Positions 27,302 to 36,377 of a stretch of 64,000 nucleotides of DNA are shown here, piece by piece. The notes under the pieces were generated by a model that was not told the origin of the DNA, did not search any database, and worked only from the letters and a program-made list of their open reading frames with translations. A program made the translations under genes and the position numbers. Every line of letters starts with the position of its first letter. The stretch's first letter is position 1. This DNA is from Cyanobium sp. Aljojuca 7A6. GTDB taxonomy: Bacteria; Cyanobacteriota; Cyanobacteriia; PCC-6307; Cyanobiaceae. Location: assembly GCF_024346455.1 (NCBI RefSeq), contig NZ_JAGQCY010000011.1, positions 50,255 to 114,254 on the forward strand. Reading direction: 5' to 3'.

Positions 27302-29530
27302 TCAGCCGAACTTGCCTGACGTGGACGCGATCAGGAAGGCCGCGTACGTGAGGATGTAGCCGATCGTGAAGTGGGCGAGACCCACCACACGGGCCTGAAC
27401 GATCGAGAGAGCGACGGGCTTGTCGCGCCAGCCCACCAGGTTGGCGAGGGGCGTGCGCTGATGCGCCCAGACGATGGTTTCGATCAGCTCCTGCCAGTAA
27501 CCCCGCCAGGAGATCAGGAACATGAAGCCGGTGGCCCACACCAGGTGACCGAAGAGGAACATCCAGGCCCAGACGGCCAGGTTGTTGGACCCCATCGGGT
27601 TGTACCCGTTGATCAGCTGGGAGCTGTTGAGCCACAGGTAGTCGCGGAACCAGCCCATGAGATAGGTGCTGGATTCGTTGAACTGGGCCACGTTGCCCTG
27701 CCAGATGGCGAGGTGCTTCCAGTGCCAGTAGAAGGTGACCCAACCCACGGTGTTCAGGGCCCAGAAGACAGCCAGATAGAAGGCGTCCCAGGCCGAGATG
27801 TCGCAGGTGCCGCCACGGCCGGGGCCGTCGCAGGGGAAGGAGTAGCCGAAGTCCTTCTTGTCAGGCATCAGCTTGGAACCCCGGGCATCCAGGGCACCCT
27901 TCACCAGGATCAGGGTCGTGGTGTGCAGACCCAGGGCGATGGCGTGGTGAACCAGGAAGTCACCAGGGCCGATCTGCAGGAACAGGGAGTTGTTACCTGA
28001 GTTGATGGCATCCAGCCAACCCGGCAGCCAGACGGCGCCGTTGTTGGGCCACGCCGTGGAGGCGATGCTGTCGGCGTTCGCGAGCAGCACATCCATGCCG
28101 TAGAGGGCTTTGCCACTCGAGGCCTGGACGAACTGGGCGAACACCGGCTCGATGAGGATCTGCTTCTCGGGGGTGCCGAAGGCGACCACGACGTCGTTGT
28201 GGACGTAGAGACCCAGGGTGTGGAAGCCGAGGAACAGGGAAACCCAGCTGAGATGGCTGATGATGGCTTCCTTGTGCTCCAGCATCCGGGCAAGAACGTT
28301 GTTCTTGTTGGCTTCCGGGTCGTAGTCGCGGATGAAGAAGATCGCACCGTGGGCGAAGGCCCCGCACATCAGGAAGATGGCGATGTACTGGTGGTGCGTG
28401 TAAAGGGCCGCCTGGGTGGTGTAGTCCTTGGCGATGAACGCATAGGACGGCAGCGCATACATGTGCTGCGCCACCAGGCTGGTGACGACTCCCAATGAAG
28501 CCAGGGCCAGGCCCAGCTGGAAGTGGAGGGAGTTGTTGACGGTGTCGTAAAGGCCCTTGTGGCCAGCACCAAGCGCGCCGCCAAAGGGAGTGCCCTTCGG
28601 TGGGTTGTGGGCGTCGAGGATCTCACGGATCGAGTGGCCGATACCGAAGTTGGTCCGGTACATGTGGCCGGCGATCACGAAGATGCAGCCGATGGCCAGG
28701 TGATGGTGGGCAATGTCCGTGAGCCACAGCGCTTCTGTCTGGGGGTGGAAACCACCCAGGAAGGTGAGGATCGCGGTGCCGGCTCCCTCAGACGTACCGA
28801 ACAGCTGATTGGCTGTGTCGGGGTTCTGGGCATAGACCCCCCAGTTGCCGGTGAAGAACGGAGCCAGACCGGCGGGATGGGGCGAGACCGAGAGGAAGTT
28901 GTCCCACCCGACGTGCTGGCCCCTGGATTCGGGGATGGCGACGTGGACCAGGTGACCGGTCCAGGCGATGGAACTGAAGCCGAACAGCACAGCCAGGTGA
29001 TGGTTGAGCCGCGATTCAGCGTTCTTGAACCAGGCCAGGGAAGGCAGGAACTTGGGCTGGAGGTGGAGCCAGCCGGCGAACAGGGCCCAGGCCGAAAGGA
29101 TCAGCATGAAGATGGAACCCTGGTAGAGCTCCATGTTGGTCGTCATGCCGATCGTGTACCACCAGTGGTACAGACCGGAATAGGCGATGTTCACCGGGGA
29201 GGAAGCGCCCGCCTGGGTGAAGGCGTCGATGGCGCCCTGGCCGAAGTGGGGATCCCAGATCGCGTGAGCGATGGGACGTACATGCAGCGGATCGGCGACC
29301 CACTGCTCGAAGTTGCCCTGCCAGGCGATATGGAACAGGTTTCCCGAAACCCAGAGGCCGATGATCGCCAGGTGACCGAAGTGGGTGGAGAACAGCTTTT
29401 GGTAAAGCCGCTCCTCCGTCATTCCGTCATGGCTCTCGAAGTCGTGAGCCGTGGCGATGCCGTACCAAATACGACGGGTTGTCGGGTCCTGTGCCAGACC
29501 CTGGCTGAACGAAGGAAATTTCGTTGCCAT
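27302..29530 (-). CDS. psaB: Photosystem I P700 apoprotein A2
   Basis: A 742-residue core protein of photosystem I with eleven membrane helices. It starts [20 protein letters not shown], the invariant PsaB N-terminus. The loop [18 protein letters not shown] carries the two cysteines that, with two from PsaA, bind the 4Fe-4S centre FX. Many conserved chlorophyll-binding histidines are present (for example [17 protein letters not shown]). It forms the P700 heterodimer with PsaA and lies 20 bp downstream of psaA in the same operon, with a terminator after it. Confidence 0.99.
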   Translation of the reverse strand: MATKFPSFSQGLAQDPTTRRIWYGIATAHDFESHDGMTEERLYQKLFSTHFGHLAIIGLWVSGNLFHIAWQGNFEQWVADPLHVRPIAHAIWDPHFGQGAIDAFTQAGASSPVNIAYSGLYHWWYTIGMTTNMELYQGSIFMLILSAWALFAGWLHLQPKFLPSLAWFKNAESRLNHHLAVLFGFSSIAWTGHLVHVAIPESRGQHVGWDNFLSVSPHPAGLAPFFTGNWGVYAQNPDTANQLFGTSEGAGTAILTFLGGFHPQTEALWLTDIAHHHLAIGCIFVIAGHMYRTNFGIGHSIREILDAHNPPKGTPFGGALGAGHKGLYDTVNNSLHFQLGLALASLGVVTSLVAQHMYALPSYAFIAKDYTTQAALYTHHQYIAIFLMCGAFAHGAIFFIRDYDPEANKNNVLARMLEHKEAIISHLSWVSLFLGFHTLGLYVHNDVVVAFGTPEKQILIEPVFAQFVQASSGKALYGMDVLLANADSIASTAWPNNGAVWLPGWLDAINSGNNSLFLQIGPGDFLVHHAIALGLHTTTLILVKGALDARGSKLMPDKKDFGYSFPCDGPGRGGTCDISAWDAFYLAVFWALNTVGWVTFYWHWKHLAIWQGNVAQFNESSTYLMGWFRDYLWLNSSQLINGYNPMGSNNLAVWAWMFLFGHLVWATGFMFLISWRGYWQELIETIVWAHQRTPLANLVGWRDKPVALSIVQARVVGLAHFTIGYILTYAAFLIASTSGKFG

Positions 29531-29550
29531 TGGGAAAGGTCAGGTGGAGG

Positions 29551-31854
29551 TCAGCCGACCGCGATGAGTCGGGACAGGAAGAAGGCCCAGGTGGTCGCGA
29601 TACCGCCCAGCAGATAGTGGGCGACACCGACGGCACGGCCTTGGGTGATGGAAAGCGCCCGCGGTTGGATGGCGGGAGCCACCTTCAGCTTGTTGTGAGC
29701 CCAGACGATGGACTCGATCAGTTCCTGCCAGTAGCCGCGGCCACTGAAGAGGAACATGAGGCTGAAGGCCCAGACGAAGTGGGCACCCAGGAACATCAGA
29801 CCGTAGGCACTGGAGGACGAGCCGTAGCTGTTCAGTACCTGGGCGGCCTGGGCCCAGAGGAAGTCCCGGAGCCAACCATTGATGGTGATGGCGCCTTGGG
29901 CGAAGTTGCCGTTGGTGATGTGCTGGACAGTTCCGTCGGCATTGACGGTGCCCCACACGTCGCTCTGCATCTTCCAGCTGAAGTGGAAAATGACGATCGA
30001 CAGGGAGTTGTACATCCAGAACAGGCCGAGGAACACGTGGTCCCAGGCCGACACCTGACAGGTACCGCCACGGCCGGGGCCGTCGCAGGGGAAGCGGAAG
30101 CCCAGATTCGCCTTGTCGGGGACGAGGCGGGAGCTACGCGCGTAGAGCACACCCTTCAGCAGGATCAGCACGGTGACGTGGATCGTGAAGGCGTGGATGT
30201 GGTGGACCATGAAGTCGGCCGTTCCCAGGGGGATCGGCGCGGCGGCCACCTTGCCGCCAACGGCAACGACGGCGCCGTTGAACACTTCGCTCACACCGGC
30301 CAGCGCGTTAGGAGCGGTGGTGCCGGCGGCAGCGGCGTGCAGACCCTGAATCCATTGCGCGAAGACGGGCTTCAGCTGGATCGCCGTGTCGCTGAACATG
30401 TCCTGGGGACGACCCAGGGCACTCATGGTGTCGTTGTGGATGTAGAGGCCGAAGCTGTGGAAGCCCAGGAAAATGCACACCCAGTTGAGGTGGCTGATCA
30501 GGGCATCACGGGCTTTCAGCACCCGATCCAGAACGTTGTCGATGTTCTTGGCCGGGTCGTAGTCGCGGATGAGTGCGATGGCCGAGTGGGCACCGGCTCC
30601 GACGATCAGGAAGCCGCCGATCCACATGTGGTGGGTGAACAGCGACAGCTGGGTCGGGTAGTCGATCCCGATGTAGGGATACGGCGGCATCGCATACATA
30701 TGGTGCGCCACGATGATCGTGAGCGAACCAAACAGCGCCAGGTTCAGACCCAGCTGGGCGTGCCAGGAAGTGGTCAGGAATTCGTACAGCCCATCGTGAC
30801 CTTTGGGCGCAGGGAACAGCAGGGGATCGCCCTTCTGGCCCTCGAGAATTTCCTTGATGCTGTGGCCGATGCCCCAGTTGGTGCGGTACATGTGGCCAGC
30901 CACGATGAACAGCACCGCGATCGCCAGGTGGTGATGGGCGATGTCGGTCATCCAGAGGCTGCCGGTCACAGGATTCAGACCACCCTTGAAGGTGAGGAAA
31001 TCGCTGTAGGCGGCCCAGTTGCCGGTGAAGAAGGCGGAGATCCCCGCGCCGAAGCCGGGGAACAACTGGGTCAGCAGATCCTGGTTGAGAAACTCGTGGG
31101 GGAGCGGGATGTCGGCCACCGAAGCGATGGTCTTGCCGTTCAGCACCAGCGGGTTGCCGGCGTCGATGGCGTCCATCAACTGGGTGGTGGGCAGCGACAC
31201 GTGCAGCAGGTGACCTGTCCAGGACAGGGACCCGAGCCCGAGCAGGCCGGCCAGGTGGTGGTTGAGCATGGACTCAACGTTCTGGAACCACTCCAGCTTC
31301 GGCGCTGCCTTGTGGTAGTGGAAGACACCGGCGTTGAGCATGAGGCCGGCCATCACCAGGGCACCGATGGCGGTGCACAGGAGCTGGAACTCGTTGGTGA
31401 AACCCCAGGCTCTCCACACGTGGAAGAGGCCGGAGGTGATCTGAATGCCGTGGAAACCGGCACCCACATCGCCATTGAGAATTTCCTGGCCGAAGATCGG
31501 CCAGACCACCTGAGCACTGGGTTTGACGTGCAGGGGGTCGGCCAGCCAGCCGGTGTAGTTGGAGAAGCGGGCTCCGTGATAGAAGGCGCCGCTCAACCAG
31601 ATGAAGATGACGGCCAGATGGCCGAAGTGAGCGCTGAAGATCTTCCGGGAGACCTCTTCAAGATCGCTCGTGTGGCTGTCGAAATCGTGAGCGTTGGCGT
31701 GGAGGTTCCAAATCCAGGTGGTGGTTTTGGGACCTTTGGCGAGGGTGCGATCGAAGTGCCCGGGCTTGCCGAGAACATCGAAGTCGACGGGAACGGGGTT
31801 CCGGTCAACCATGTCCTTCGCCTTGTTCCCACGCTCTGGTGGGCTGATGGTCAT
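29551..31854 (-). CDS. psaA: Photosystem I P700 apoprotein A1
   Basis: A 767-residue reaction-centre protein, [19 protein letters not shown] at the start, with eleven membrane helices. It contributes two FX cysteines in [18 protein letters not shown] and the P700-side histidines. Length and sequence are standard for PsaA. It is the first gene of the psaA-psaB operon. The leader from the candidate promoter to the start codon is about 190-200 bases and contains inverted repeats, and an HLR1-like site lies further upstream. Confidence 0.99.
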   Translation of the reverse strand: MTISPPERGNKAKDMVDRNPVPVDFDVLGKPGHFDRTLAKGPKTTTWIWNLHANAHDFDSHTSDLEEVSRKIFSAHFGHLAVIFIWLSGAFYHGARFSNYTGWLADPLHVKPSAQVVWPIFGQEILNGDVGAGFHGIQITSGLFHVWRAWGFTNEFQLLCTAIGALVMAGLMLNAGVFHYHKAAPKLEWFQNVESMLNHHLAGLLGLGSLSWTGHLLHVSLPTTQLMDAIDAGNPLVLNGKTIASVADIPLPHEFLNQDLLTQLFPGFGAGISAFFTGNWAAYSDFLTFKGGLNPVTGSLWMTDIAHHHLAIAVLFIVAGHMYRTNWGIGHSIKEILEGQKGDPLLFPAPKGHDGLYEFLTTSWHAQLGLNLALFGSLTIIVAHHMYAMPPYPYIGIDYPTQLSLFTHHMWIGGFLIVGAGAHSAIALIRDYDPAKNIDNVLDRVLKARDALISHLNWVCIFLGFHSFGLYIHNDTMSALGRPQDMFSDTAIQLKPVFAQWIQGLHAAAAGTTAPNALAGVSEVFNGAVVAVGGKVAAAPIPLGTADFMVHHIHAFTIHVTVLILLKGVLYARSSRLVPDKANLGFRFPCDGPGRGGTCQVSAWDHVFLGLFWMYNSLSIVIFHFSWKMQSDVWGTVNADGTVQHITNGNFAQGAITINGWLRDFLWAQAAQVLNSYGSSSSAYGLMFLGAHFVWAFSLMFLFSGRGYWQELIESIVWAHNKLKVAPAIQPRALSITQGRAVGVAHYLLGGIATTWAFFLSRLIAVG

Positions 31855-31877
31855 CGAGACGTTCCTCGAGGGACGGG

Positions 31878-31904
31878 GTCGAGGTGGAGGTCCACCCCTT
31901 CGAC
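31878..31904 (-). promoter_or_regulatory. Inverted repeat in the psaA leader (proximal)
   Basis: GTCGAGGTGG and CCACCCCTTCGAC can pair with a two-base bulge around a short loop, about 25-50 bases upstream of the psaA start codon on the transcribed strand. It could influence translation or stability of the psaA mRNA; function is inferred only from position. Confidence 0.4.
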
Positions 31905-31944
31905 GGACGCCGGGGACAGGTCATGGGACCGTCCCGGGCCCATC

Positions 31945-31983
31945 GGTGGGCCCCATGGCCGGGAAGACCCGACCATGGGCACC
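31945..31983 (-). promoter_or_regulatory. Stem-loop in the psaA leader (distal)
   Basis: GGTGGGCCCCATGG pairs with CCATGGGCACC across a loop of about 14 bases, giving an 11-pair stem with a small bulge in the middle of the long psaA 5' leader. No T run follows it on the minus strand, so it is not an ordinary terminator. Confidence 0.45.
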
Positions 31984-32052
31984 AGTCGCGAGGTGGGGGA
32001 AATCCCTTGCCACGACTGGGGCTTTGGGCCCCGAAAGGGGACCGCTGGCGGA

Positions 32053-32106
32053 AGTATAGGGGTCGAAAACAAGGCGAATCGGCCGCCAGTTACAAAGGTT
32101 TAATCC
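32053..32106 (-). promoter_or_regulatory. Candidate psaA promoter with HLR1-like RpaB site
   Basis: On the minus strand a good -10 box, TATACT (32053-32058), has no recognisable -35. About 30-48 bases upstream the plus strand reads GTTACAAA-GG-TTTAATCC (32089-32106). The first unit is a perfect HLR1 half-site (G/T)TTACA(T/A)(T/A), and the two-base spacing before the second, imperfect unit is as expected. RpaB is known to activate psaAB of cyanobacteria through HLR1 at such a position. A second weaker match lies near 32140-32160. Confidence 0.5.
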
Positions 32107-32277
32107 CAGCGGTTCCAAGGCTGCGACAGCGGTCTGACGGCATGTTGTCAACAACGTAACAATCAGAAATAACGCAGGATTTCTATAACCTGCTGCTGCA
32201 TTTAACGGCCATTTCGACAGCCGATCTGCCCGCTTCAGGCCCCGAAGCAGAATGGCGCCACGCATGAGGGAGCCCGC

Positions 32278-33501
32278 GTGAGCGACAGGGATGACAGGCC
32301 AGGAGCCGCAGGGCGAAAGGCTGGCAGGGCGTCCTTCTGGGCCGCCCTGTTGAAGGGGGTTCTGTTCACGGGGGTCCTGCTGCTTGTGCTCAGCCTGGCG
32401 CCACCGGCCGCTCTCGCTTTCTCCCTGCCGGGCCGCCGGCCGCCCTCGCCGGCCGCCCCGCCCCTGGCTCAGGGGCGTTCCAGCCAGCAGGAAGTGGCGC
32501 CCCCCCTGGCGGTGCAGCAGCTGCAGGAAGCCCTGGAGGGGAGGCGGCCGCGGCTGGAGATCCTCTCCCCTGCCGACGGCGCCCTGCTACCGGCAGGTCC
32601 CTGGACCCTGGGGCTGCAGGTGGAGGACTGGCCCCTGGTGGACGCTGGCCCCCTCGGACTCGGCCCCCACGTGGTGGTGCAGCTGGATGGGGATCCCCCC
32701 CTGCCGCTGACCGGCACCACCACCACCATGCGGCCGCTGGAATCGGGCAGCCATCGGCTCACCGTCTATGCCGCCAGGCCCTGGGGCGAGGCGGTGAAAA
32801 GCCCCGGGGCCCAGCGCCAGATCCGGCTGCACCGGGTCGCGGCCAACCCCTTGAGCCAACCCACCCCGGGCAGCCCCCAGCTGATCGCCGTCAGCCCCCA
32901 GGGAACTGCGGCCAGCACGCCCCTGCTGCTCGACTGGCTGCTGCTGGAGGCCCCGCTGCAGAACCTGCGCAGCGGTGATGCCAGCTGGCGGCTGCGGGTC
33001 AGCCTCAATGGCGACAGCTTCCTGGTGGATCAACAGACGCCTCTCTGGCTGAAGGGCTGGCGCAGCGGCAGCAATGCGATCCAGCTCGACCTGCTCGATG
33101 GCCTGGGCGAACCCCTCAACCCACCGTTCAACAGCCTCGTGACGGAAGTGACCCTCCAGCCCGGCGCCGAAGCACCCCGCTGGCAGGGGGGGCGCCTGGA
33201 GCCCGCCGAGCTGGCCATCTTGCTGGGAGAGGCCCCGCCGCCTGCCGCGTCGGAACCGGATCCGGAGCCCATGCCCGAAGAACAGCCAGCAACGGCAGAG
33301 GAATCTGCCCCTGAACTGGAGACCGAGGCCCTGATGGGAGCTGAACCAGACCCTGAAACCAAGCTGGGATCGGAGGACCAGGCTGGGGGCGGGAACCTGG
33401 CGGAGATCGAGGCTGCGACAGCGGACCTCGCAGGCCCACCGGAGCCCCCAACCACGATTGAGCTGGCCGAGCCCCCCCTGGATGGGAGCGTGGCACCGTG
33501 A
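32278..33501 (+). CDS. Unrecognised secreted or membrane-anchored proline-rich protein
   Basis: A 407-residue protein that I do not recognise. Residues 24-48 form one hydrophobic segment ending in PPAALAFS, a likely signal peptide or anchor. Residues 80-320 contain beta-rich sequence with repeated Ig-like hints (RLEILSPADGALLPAGPWTL, SHRLTVYAARPWG, SWRLRVSLNGDSFL). The last 85 residues are acidic and rich in proline, glutamate and alanine, probably disordered. The start is GTG at 32278. It ends in a 4-base GTGA overlap with the cbiG-cobJ gene, so the two are probably translated together, although nothing in it suggests cobalamin synthesis. The protein may act at the cell envelope. Confidence 0.75.
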   Translation: MSDRDDRPGAAGRKAGRASFWAALLKGVLFTGVLLLVLSLAPPAALAFSLPGRRPPSPAAPPLAQGRSSQQEVAPPLAVQQLQEALEGRRPRLEILSPADGALLPAGPWTLGLQVEDWPLVDAGPLGLGPHVVVQLDGDPPLPLTGTTTTMRPLESGSHRLTVYAARPWGEAVKSPGAQRQIRLHRVAANPLSQPTPGSPQLIAVSPQGTAASTPLLLDWLLLEAPLQNLRSGDASWRLRVSLNGDSFLVDQQTPLWLKGWRSGSNAIQLDLLDGLGEPLNPPFNSLVTEVTLQPGAEAPRWQGGRLEPAELAILLGEAPPPAASEPDPEPMPEEQPATAEESAPELETEALMGAEPDPETKLGSEDQAGGGNLAEIEAATADLAGPPEPPTTIELAEPPLDGSVAP

Positions 33502-35276
33502 ACGGCACCCATCGTCACATCGTCGGCCTCGGCTTCGGTCCAACGGCCACACCGATGCTGCAACAACTGACGCAGGCCGGTCTGCTGCGAACGGTGCGGG
33601 GCCCGGAGGATGCGGCGGCGGCCACCTGGCTGGCCGAGCACTGGGGGGCGGCCGAAGCGGTGGTGGCCGTCGGGGCCTGCGGCCTGGTCACCCGGCTGAT
33701 CGCCCCCCTGATCAGCGACAAGGACAGGGATCCAGCCGTGCTGGTGGTGGATCCACAGGGCCGATTCGTGGTGCCGCTGCTGGGAGGCCATGCCGCCGGT
33801 GGCGATCGGCTCAGCCAGGAGATCGCCGCCCTGATCGGCGCTGCAGCCGTGCTCACCGGCGCCAGCGCCGCCCGGCGAGGCCTGCCCCTTGATGCCTTCG
33901 GCCAGGCCTGGGGCTGGCGCCGGGGGGCAGGGGACTGGCGACGCCTGATGGTGGAGGCGGCCCGCGGCGACCACATCAGCCTGCGGCAGGAGAGCGGCAA
34001 CACCCTCTGGCAGACGCTGGAGGCCGCCGACACCGCCGAAGCCAGTTTCCCTGAGGCCCTGGTGATCAGCCCCAACACCGGCGACGGCTGTCGCTGGCAT
34101 CCCCCCGCCCTCTGGCTGGGCCTCGGCTGCGAACGGGACACGAGCCTGTCGTTGCTGGAACGCCTGGTGGCGGAGGGGCTGGCGCAGCAGGGGCTGGCCC
34201 CTGAGGCCGTGGCCGGCCTGGCCAGCATCGATCGCAAGGGGGATGAACCCGCCCTGCTGGCCCTGGCGGAGCAGCGGGGCTGGCCCCTGCGGCTCTTTGA
34301 CGCCCCCACCCTGGCGGCGGTGACCGTCCCCCATCCCTCCGACGCGGTGGCCAGGGAGATGGGCACGGCGAGCGTGGCCGAGGCCGCGGCGCTGCAGGCG
34401 GCGGCGGCGGCGGGGGGCGCGGCGCGCCTGCTGGTGGAGAAGCGGATCGAGCGCGCCGGCGCCGGGGAGCGGGGTGCCGCCACCCTGGCGGTGGCCCTGG
34501 CCGGACGCCAGTGGGCCCCGCAGCGGGGCAGCCTGCAGTTGGTGGGCAGCGGTCCGGGGCCGATCGCCCTGCTCAGTGGCGAGGCCCGCCAGGCCTTGGC
34601 GGCCGCAACGGTATGGGTGGGCTACGGGCTCTACCTCGATCTGCTCGAACCGATCAGGCGACCCGACCAGCTGCGCCGCGAGGGCCGCCTGACGGAGGAG
34701 ACGGCCCGCTGCGCCGAGGCCCTCGACCTGGCCCGCCAGGGCCTCGACGTGGCGCTGATCTCCTCAGGAGACAGCGGCATCTACGGCATGGCGGGGCTGG
34801 CCCTCGAGCTCTGGCTGCAGCTACCCGTCCTCGACCGTCCCGCCTTCACGGTGCACCCGGGACTGTCGGCCCTGCAGCTGGCCGCCGCCCGGGCCGGCGC
34901 GCCCTTGATGCACGATTTCTGCACCATCAGCCTCAGCGACAGGCTCACGCCCTGGGAGGTGATCGAACGGCGGCTGCGGGGCGCCGCCAGCGGCGATTTC
35001 GTGGTGGCCCTGTACAACCCCCGTTCCCTGGGCAGGCCCTGGCAACTGGGCCGGGCCATCGAACTGCTGGGCGAGGGCCGGCCGGCCACCACGCCGGTGC
35101 TGCTGGCCCGTCAGCTGGGGCGCACTGAAGAGGCGATCAGCCTGCACACCCTGGGCACCCTGCCCCAGGAGCAGGTGGACATGCTCACCCTGGTGCTGGT
35201 CGGCAACAGCTCCACCCGGGTCCAGGACGGCCGCATGGTGACCCCCCGGGGCTACCCGGGGGCGGCTCTGGCCTGA
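33498..35276 (+). CDS. cobJ: Fused cobalt-precorrin CbiG and precorrin-3B C17-methyltransferase CobJ
   Basis: A 592-residue two-domain enzyme of cobalamin (or pseudocobalamin) synthesis. Residues 1-335 are CbiG-like (AVVAVGACGLVTRLIAPLI, PLLGGHAAGGDRLSQEIAA, LGCERDTSLSLLERLV, KGDEPALLALA), the part that opens the delta-lactone and releases acetaldehyde in the anaerobic pathway. Residues 345-592 are a tetrapyrrole methyltransferase of the CobJ/CbiH type (LVGSGPGPIALLSGEARQAL, LISSGDSGIYGMAGLALE, HPGLSALQLAAARAGAPLMH), which methylates C17 and contracts the ring. Such fusions are known in cyanobacteria. The start is GTG at 33498, overlapping the stop of the preceding gene. Confidence 0.93.
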   Translation: MNGTHRHIVGLGFGPTATPMLQQLTQAGLLRTVRGPEDAAAATWLAEHWGAAEAVVAVGACGLVTRLIAPLISDKDRDPAVLVVDPQGRFVVPLLGGHAAGGDRLSQEIAALIGAAAVLTGASAARRGLPLDAFGQAWGWRRGAGDWRRLMVEAARGDHISLRQESGNTLWQTLEAADTAEASFPEALVISPNTGDGCRWHPPALWLGLGCERDTSLSLLERLVAEGLAQQGLAPEAVAGLASIDRKGDEPALLALAEQRGWPLRLFDAPTLAAVTVPHPSDAVAREMGTASVAEAAALQAAAAAGGAARLLVEKRIERAGAGERGAATLAVALAGRQWAPQRGSLQLVGSGPGPIALLSGEARQALAAATVWVGYGLYLDLLEPIRRPDQLRREGRLTEETARCAEALDLARQGLDVALISSGDSGIYGMAGLALELWLQLPVLDRPAFTVHPGLSALQLAAARAGAPLMHDFCTISLSDRLTPWEVIERRLRGAASGDFVVALYNPRSLGRPWQLGRAIELLGEGRPATTPVLLARQLGRTEEAISLHTLGTLPQEQVDMLTLVLVGNSSTRVQDGRMVTPRGYPGAALA

Positions 35277-35293
35277 GGGCTGACGCAAAAAAA

Positions 35294-35367
35294 TCGGGAT
35301 GACAGGATTCGAACCTGCGGCCCCTTCGTCCCGAACGAAGTGCGCTACCAAGCTGCGCCACATCCCG
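35294..35367 (-). tRNA. tRNA-Pro (anticodon CGG)
   Basis: Read on the minus strand, 74 bases form a cloverleaf: acceptor CGGGATG/CATCCCG with discriminator A, D arm GCGC/GCGC, anticodon stem CTTCG/CGAAG around TTCGGGA (anticodon CGG), and T arm GCAGG-TTCGAAT-CCTGT. It reads CCG. No CCA is encoded. A run of seven T follows immediately, which probably ends transcription. Confidence 0.95.
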
Positions 35368-35428
35368 ATGGCCAGACTTTAGGGGATGGCCCGCAGGCCG
35401 CCCTGCCTACAGTCCGCCCAGCCCAGCG

Positions 35429-36331
35429 ATGCCCGTGACCCTCAGCGACCCACGGCCCGCCCCTGCCAAGCCGCCCTGGTTGCGGGTCAAGGCGCCGCAG
35501 CGGGAACGGATCGGGGCGGTGGCGGACCTGCTGGTCGACCTCAAGCTGAACACGGTCTGCCAGGAGGCCAGCTGCCCGAACATCGGCGAGTGCTTCGCCG
35601 GTGGCACCGCCACCTTCCTGATCATGGGGCCGGGCTGCACCCGGGCCTGCCCCTACTGCGACATCGACTTTGACCGCAGCGTGCGAGCGCTGGATCCCAC
35701 CGAGCCCGAGCGGCTGGGGGAGGCGGTGCGGCGGCTGGGCCTGAGCCATGTGGTGATCACCTCGGTCAACCGGGACGACCTGGCCGATGGCGGCGCCAGC
35801 CAGTTCGTCGCCTGCATCGAGGCCCTACGCCGCACGTCCCCCTTCACCACGATCGAGATCCTGCTGCCGGATCTTTGCGGCACCTGGGAGGCCCTGGCGG
35901 TGGTGATGGCGGCGGCGCCGGAAGTGCTCAACCACAACATCGAAACCGTGCCCAGGCTCTACCGGCAGGTGCGGCCCCAGGGGGTGTATGAACGCTCGCT
36001 GGAGCTGCTGCGCCGGGTGCGGGACGGCTGGCCGCGCACCTACACAAAATCGGGCCTGATGGTGGGCCTGGGGGAAAACGACGCCGAGGTGCAGGGGGTG
36101 ATGGCCGACCTGCGCGCCCACGCCGTCGACATCGTCACGATTGGCCAGTACCTCTCCCCCGGCCCCAAACACCTGCCGGTGCAGCGCTTCGTGTCCCCCG
36201 AGGGGTTCGAAGCCTTCCGCCGCCACGGCGAAACCGACCTGGGCTTCCTGCAGGTGGTGAGCAGTCCGCTCACCAGAAGCAGCTACCACGCCGGCGAGGT
36301 GCGGCGCCTGATGCGCGAGCACCCGCGCTGA
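35429..36331 (+). CDS. lipA: Lipoyl synthase
   Basis: A 300-residue radical SAM enzyme that inserts two sulfurs into octanoyl groups on lipoyl domains of pyruvate dehydrogenase and glycine cleavage proteins. Both Fe-S clusters are marked: the auxiliary cluster by [12 protein letters not shown] (CxxxxCxxxxxC) and the radical SAM cluster by CTRACPYC (CxxxCxxC, from residue 70). Other family motifs are [34 protein letters not shown] and [11 protein letters not shown]. The C-terminal RSSYHAGE serine ligand region is present ([13 protein letters not shown]). It stands alone, convergent with the glutamate synthase gene. Confidence 0.97.
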   Translation: MPVTLSDPRPAPAKPPWLRVKAPQRERIGAVADLLVDLKLNTVCQEASCPNIGECFAGGTATFLIMGPGCTRACPYCDIDFDRSVRALDPTEPERLGEAVRRLGLSHVVITSVNRDDLADGGASQFVACIEALRRTSPFTTIEILLPDLCGTWEALAVVMAAAPEVLNHNIETVPRLYRQVRPQGVYERSLELLRRVRDGWPRTYTKSGLMVGLGENDAEVQGVMADLRAHAVDIVTIGQYLSPGPKHLPVQRFVSPEGFEAFRRHGETDLGFLQVVSSPLTRSSYHAGEVRRLMREHPR

Positions 36332-36358
36332 ACACGACGACCTGGCGCCGTTCCCGTC

Positions 36359-36376
36359 GGTCCGGGTCCGGGTCCG
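36359..36376 (+). repeat. Threefold GGTCCG tandem repeat
   Basis: Three exact copies of the hexamer GGTCCG lie in the 46-bp gap between the lipA and glutamate synthase stop codons. This is a simple short repeat that could vary in copy number between strains; no function is evident. Confidence 0.8.
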
Positions 36377-36377
36377 C

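Noticed and set aside
32184..32189. TATAAC as the -10 of the divergent gene at 32278
   Set aside because: No acceptable -35 at normal spacing; a nearby TTGTCA is about 33 bases away.
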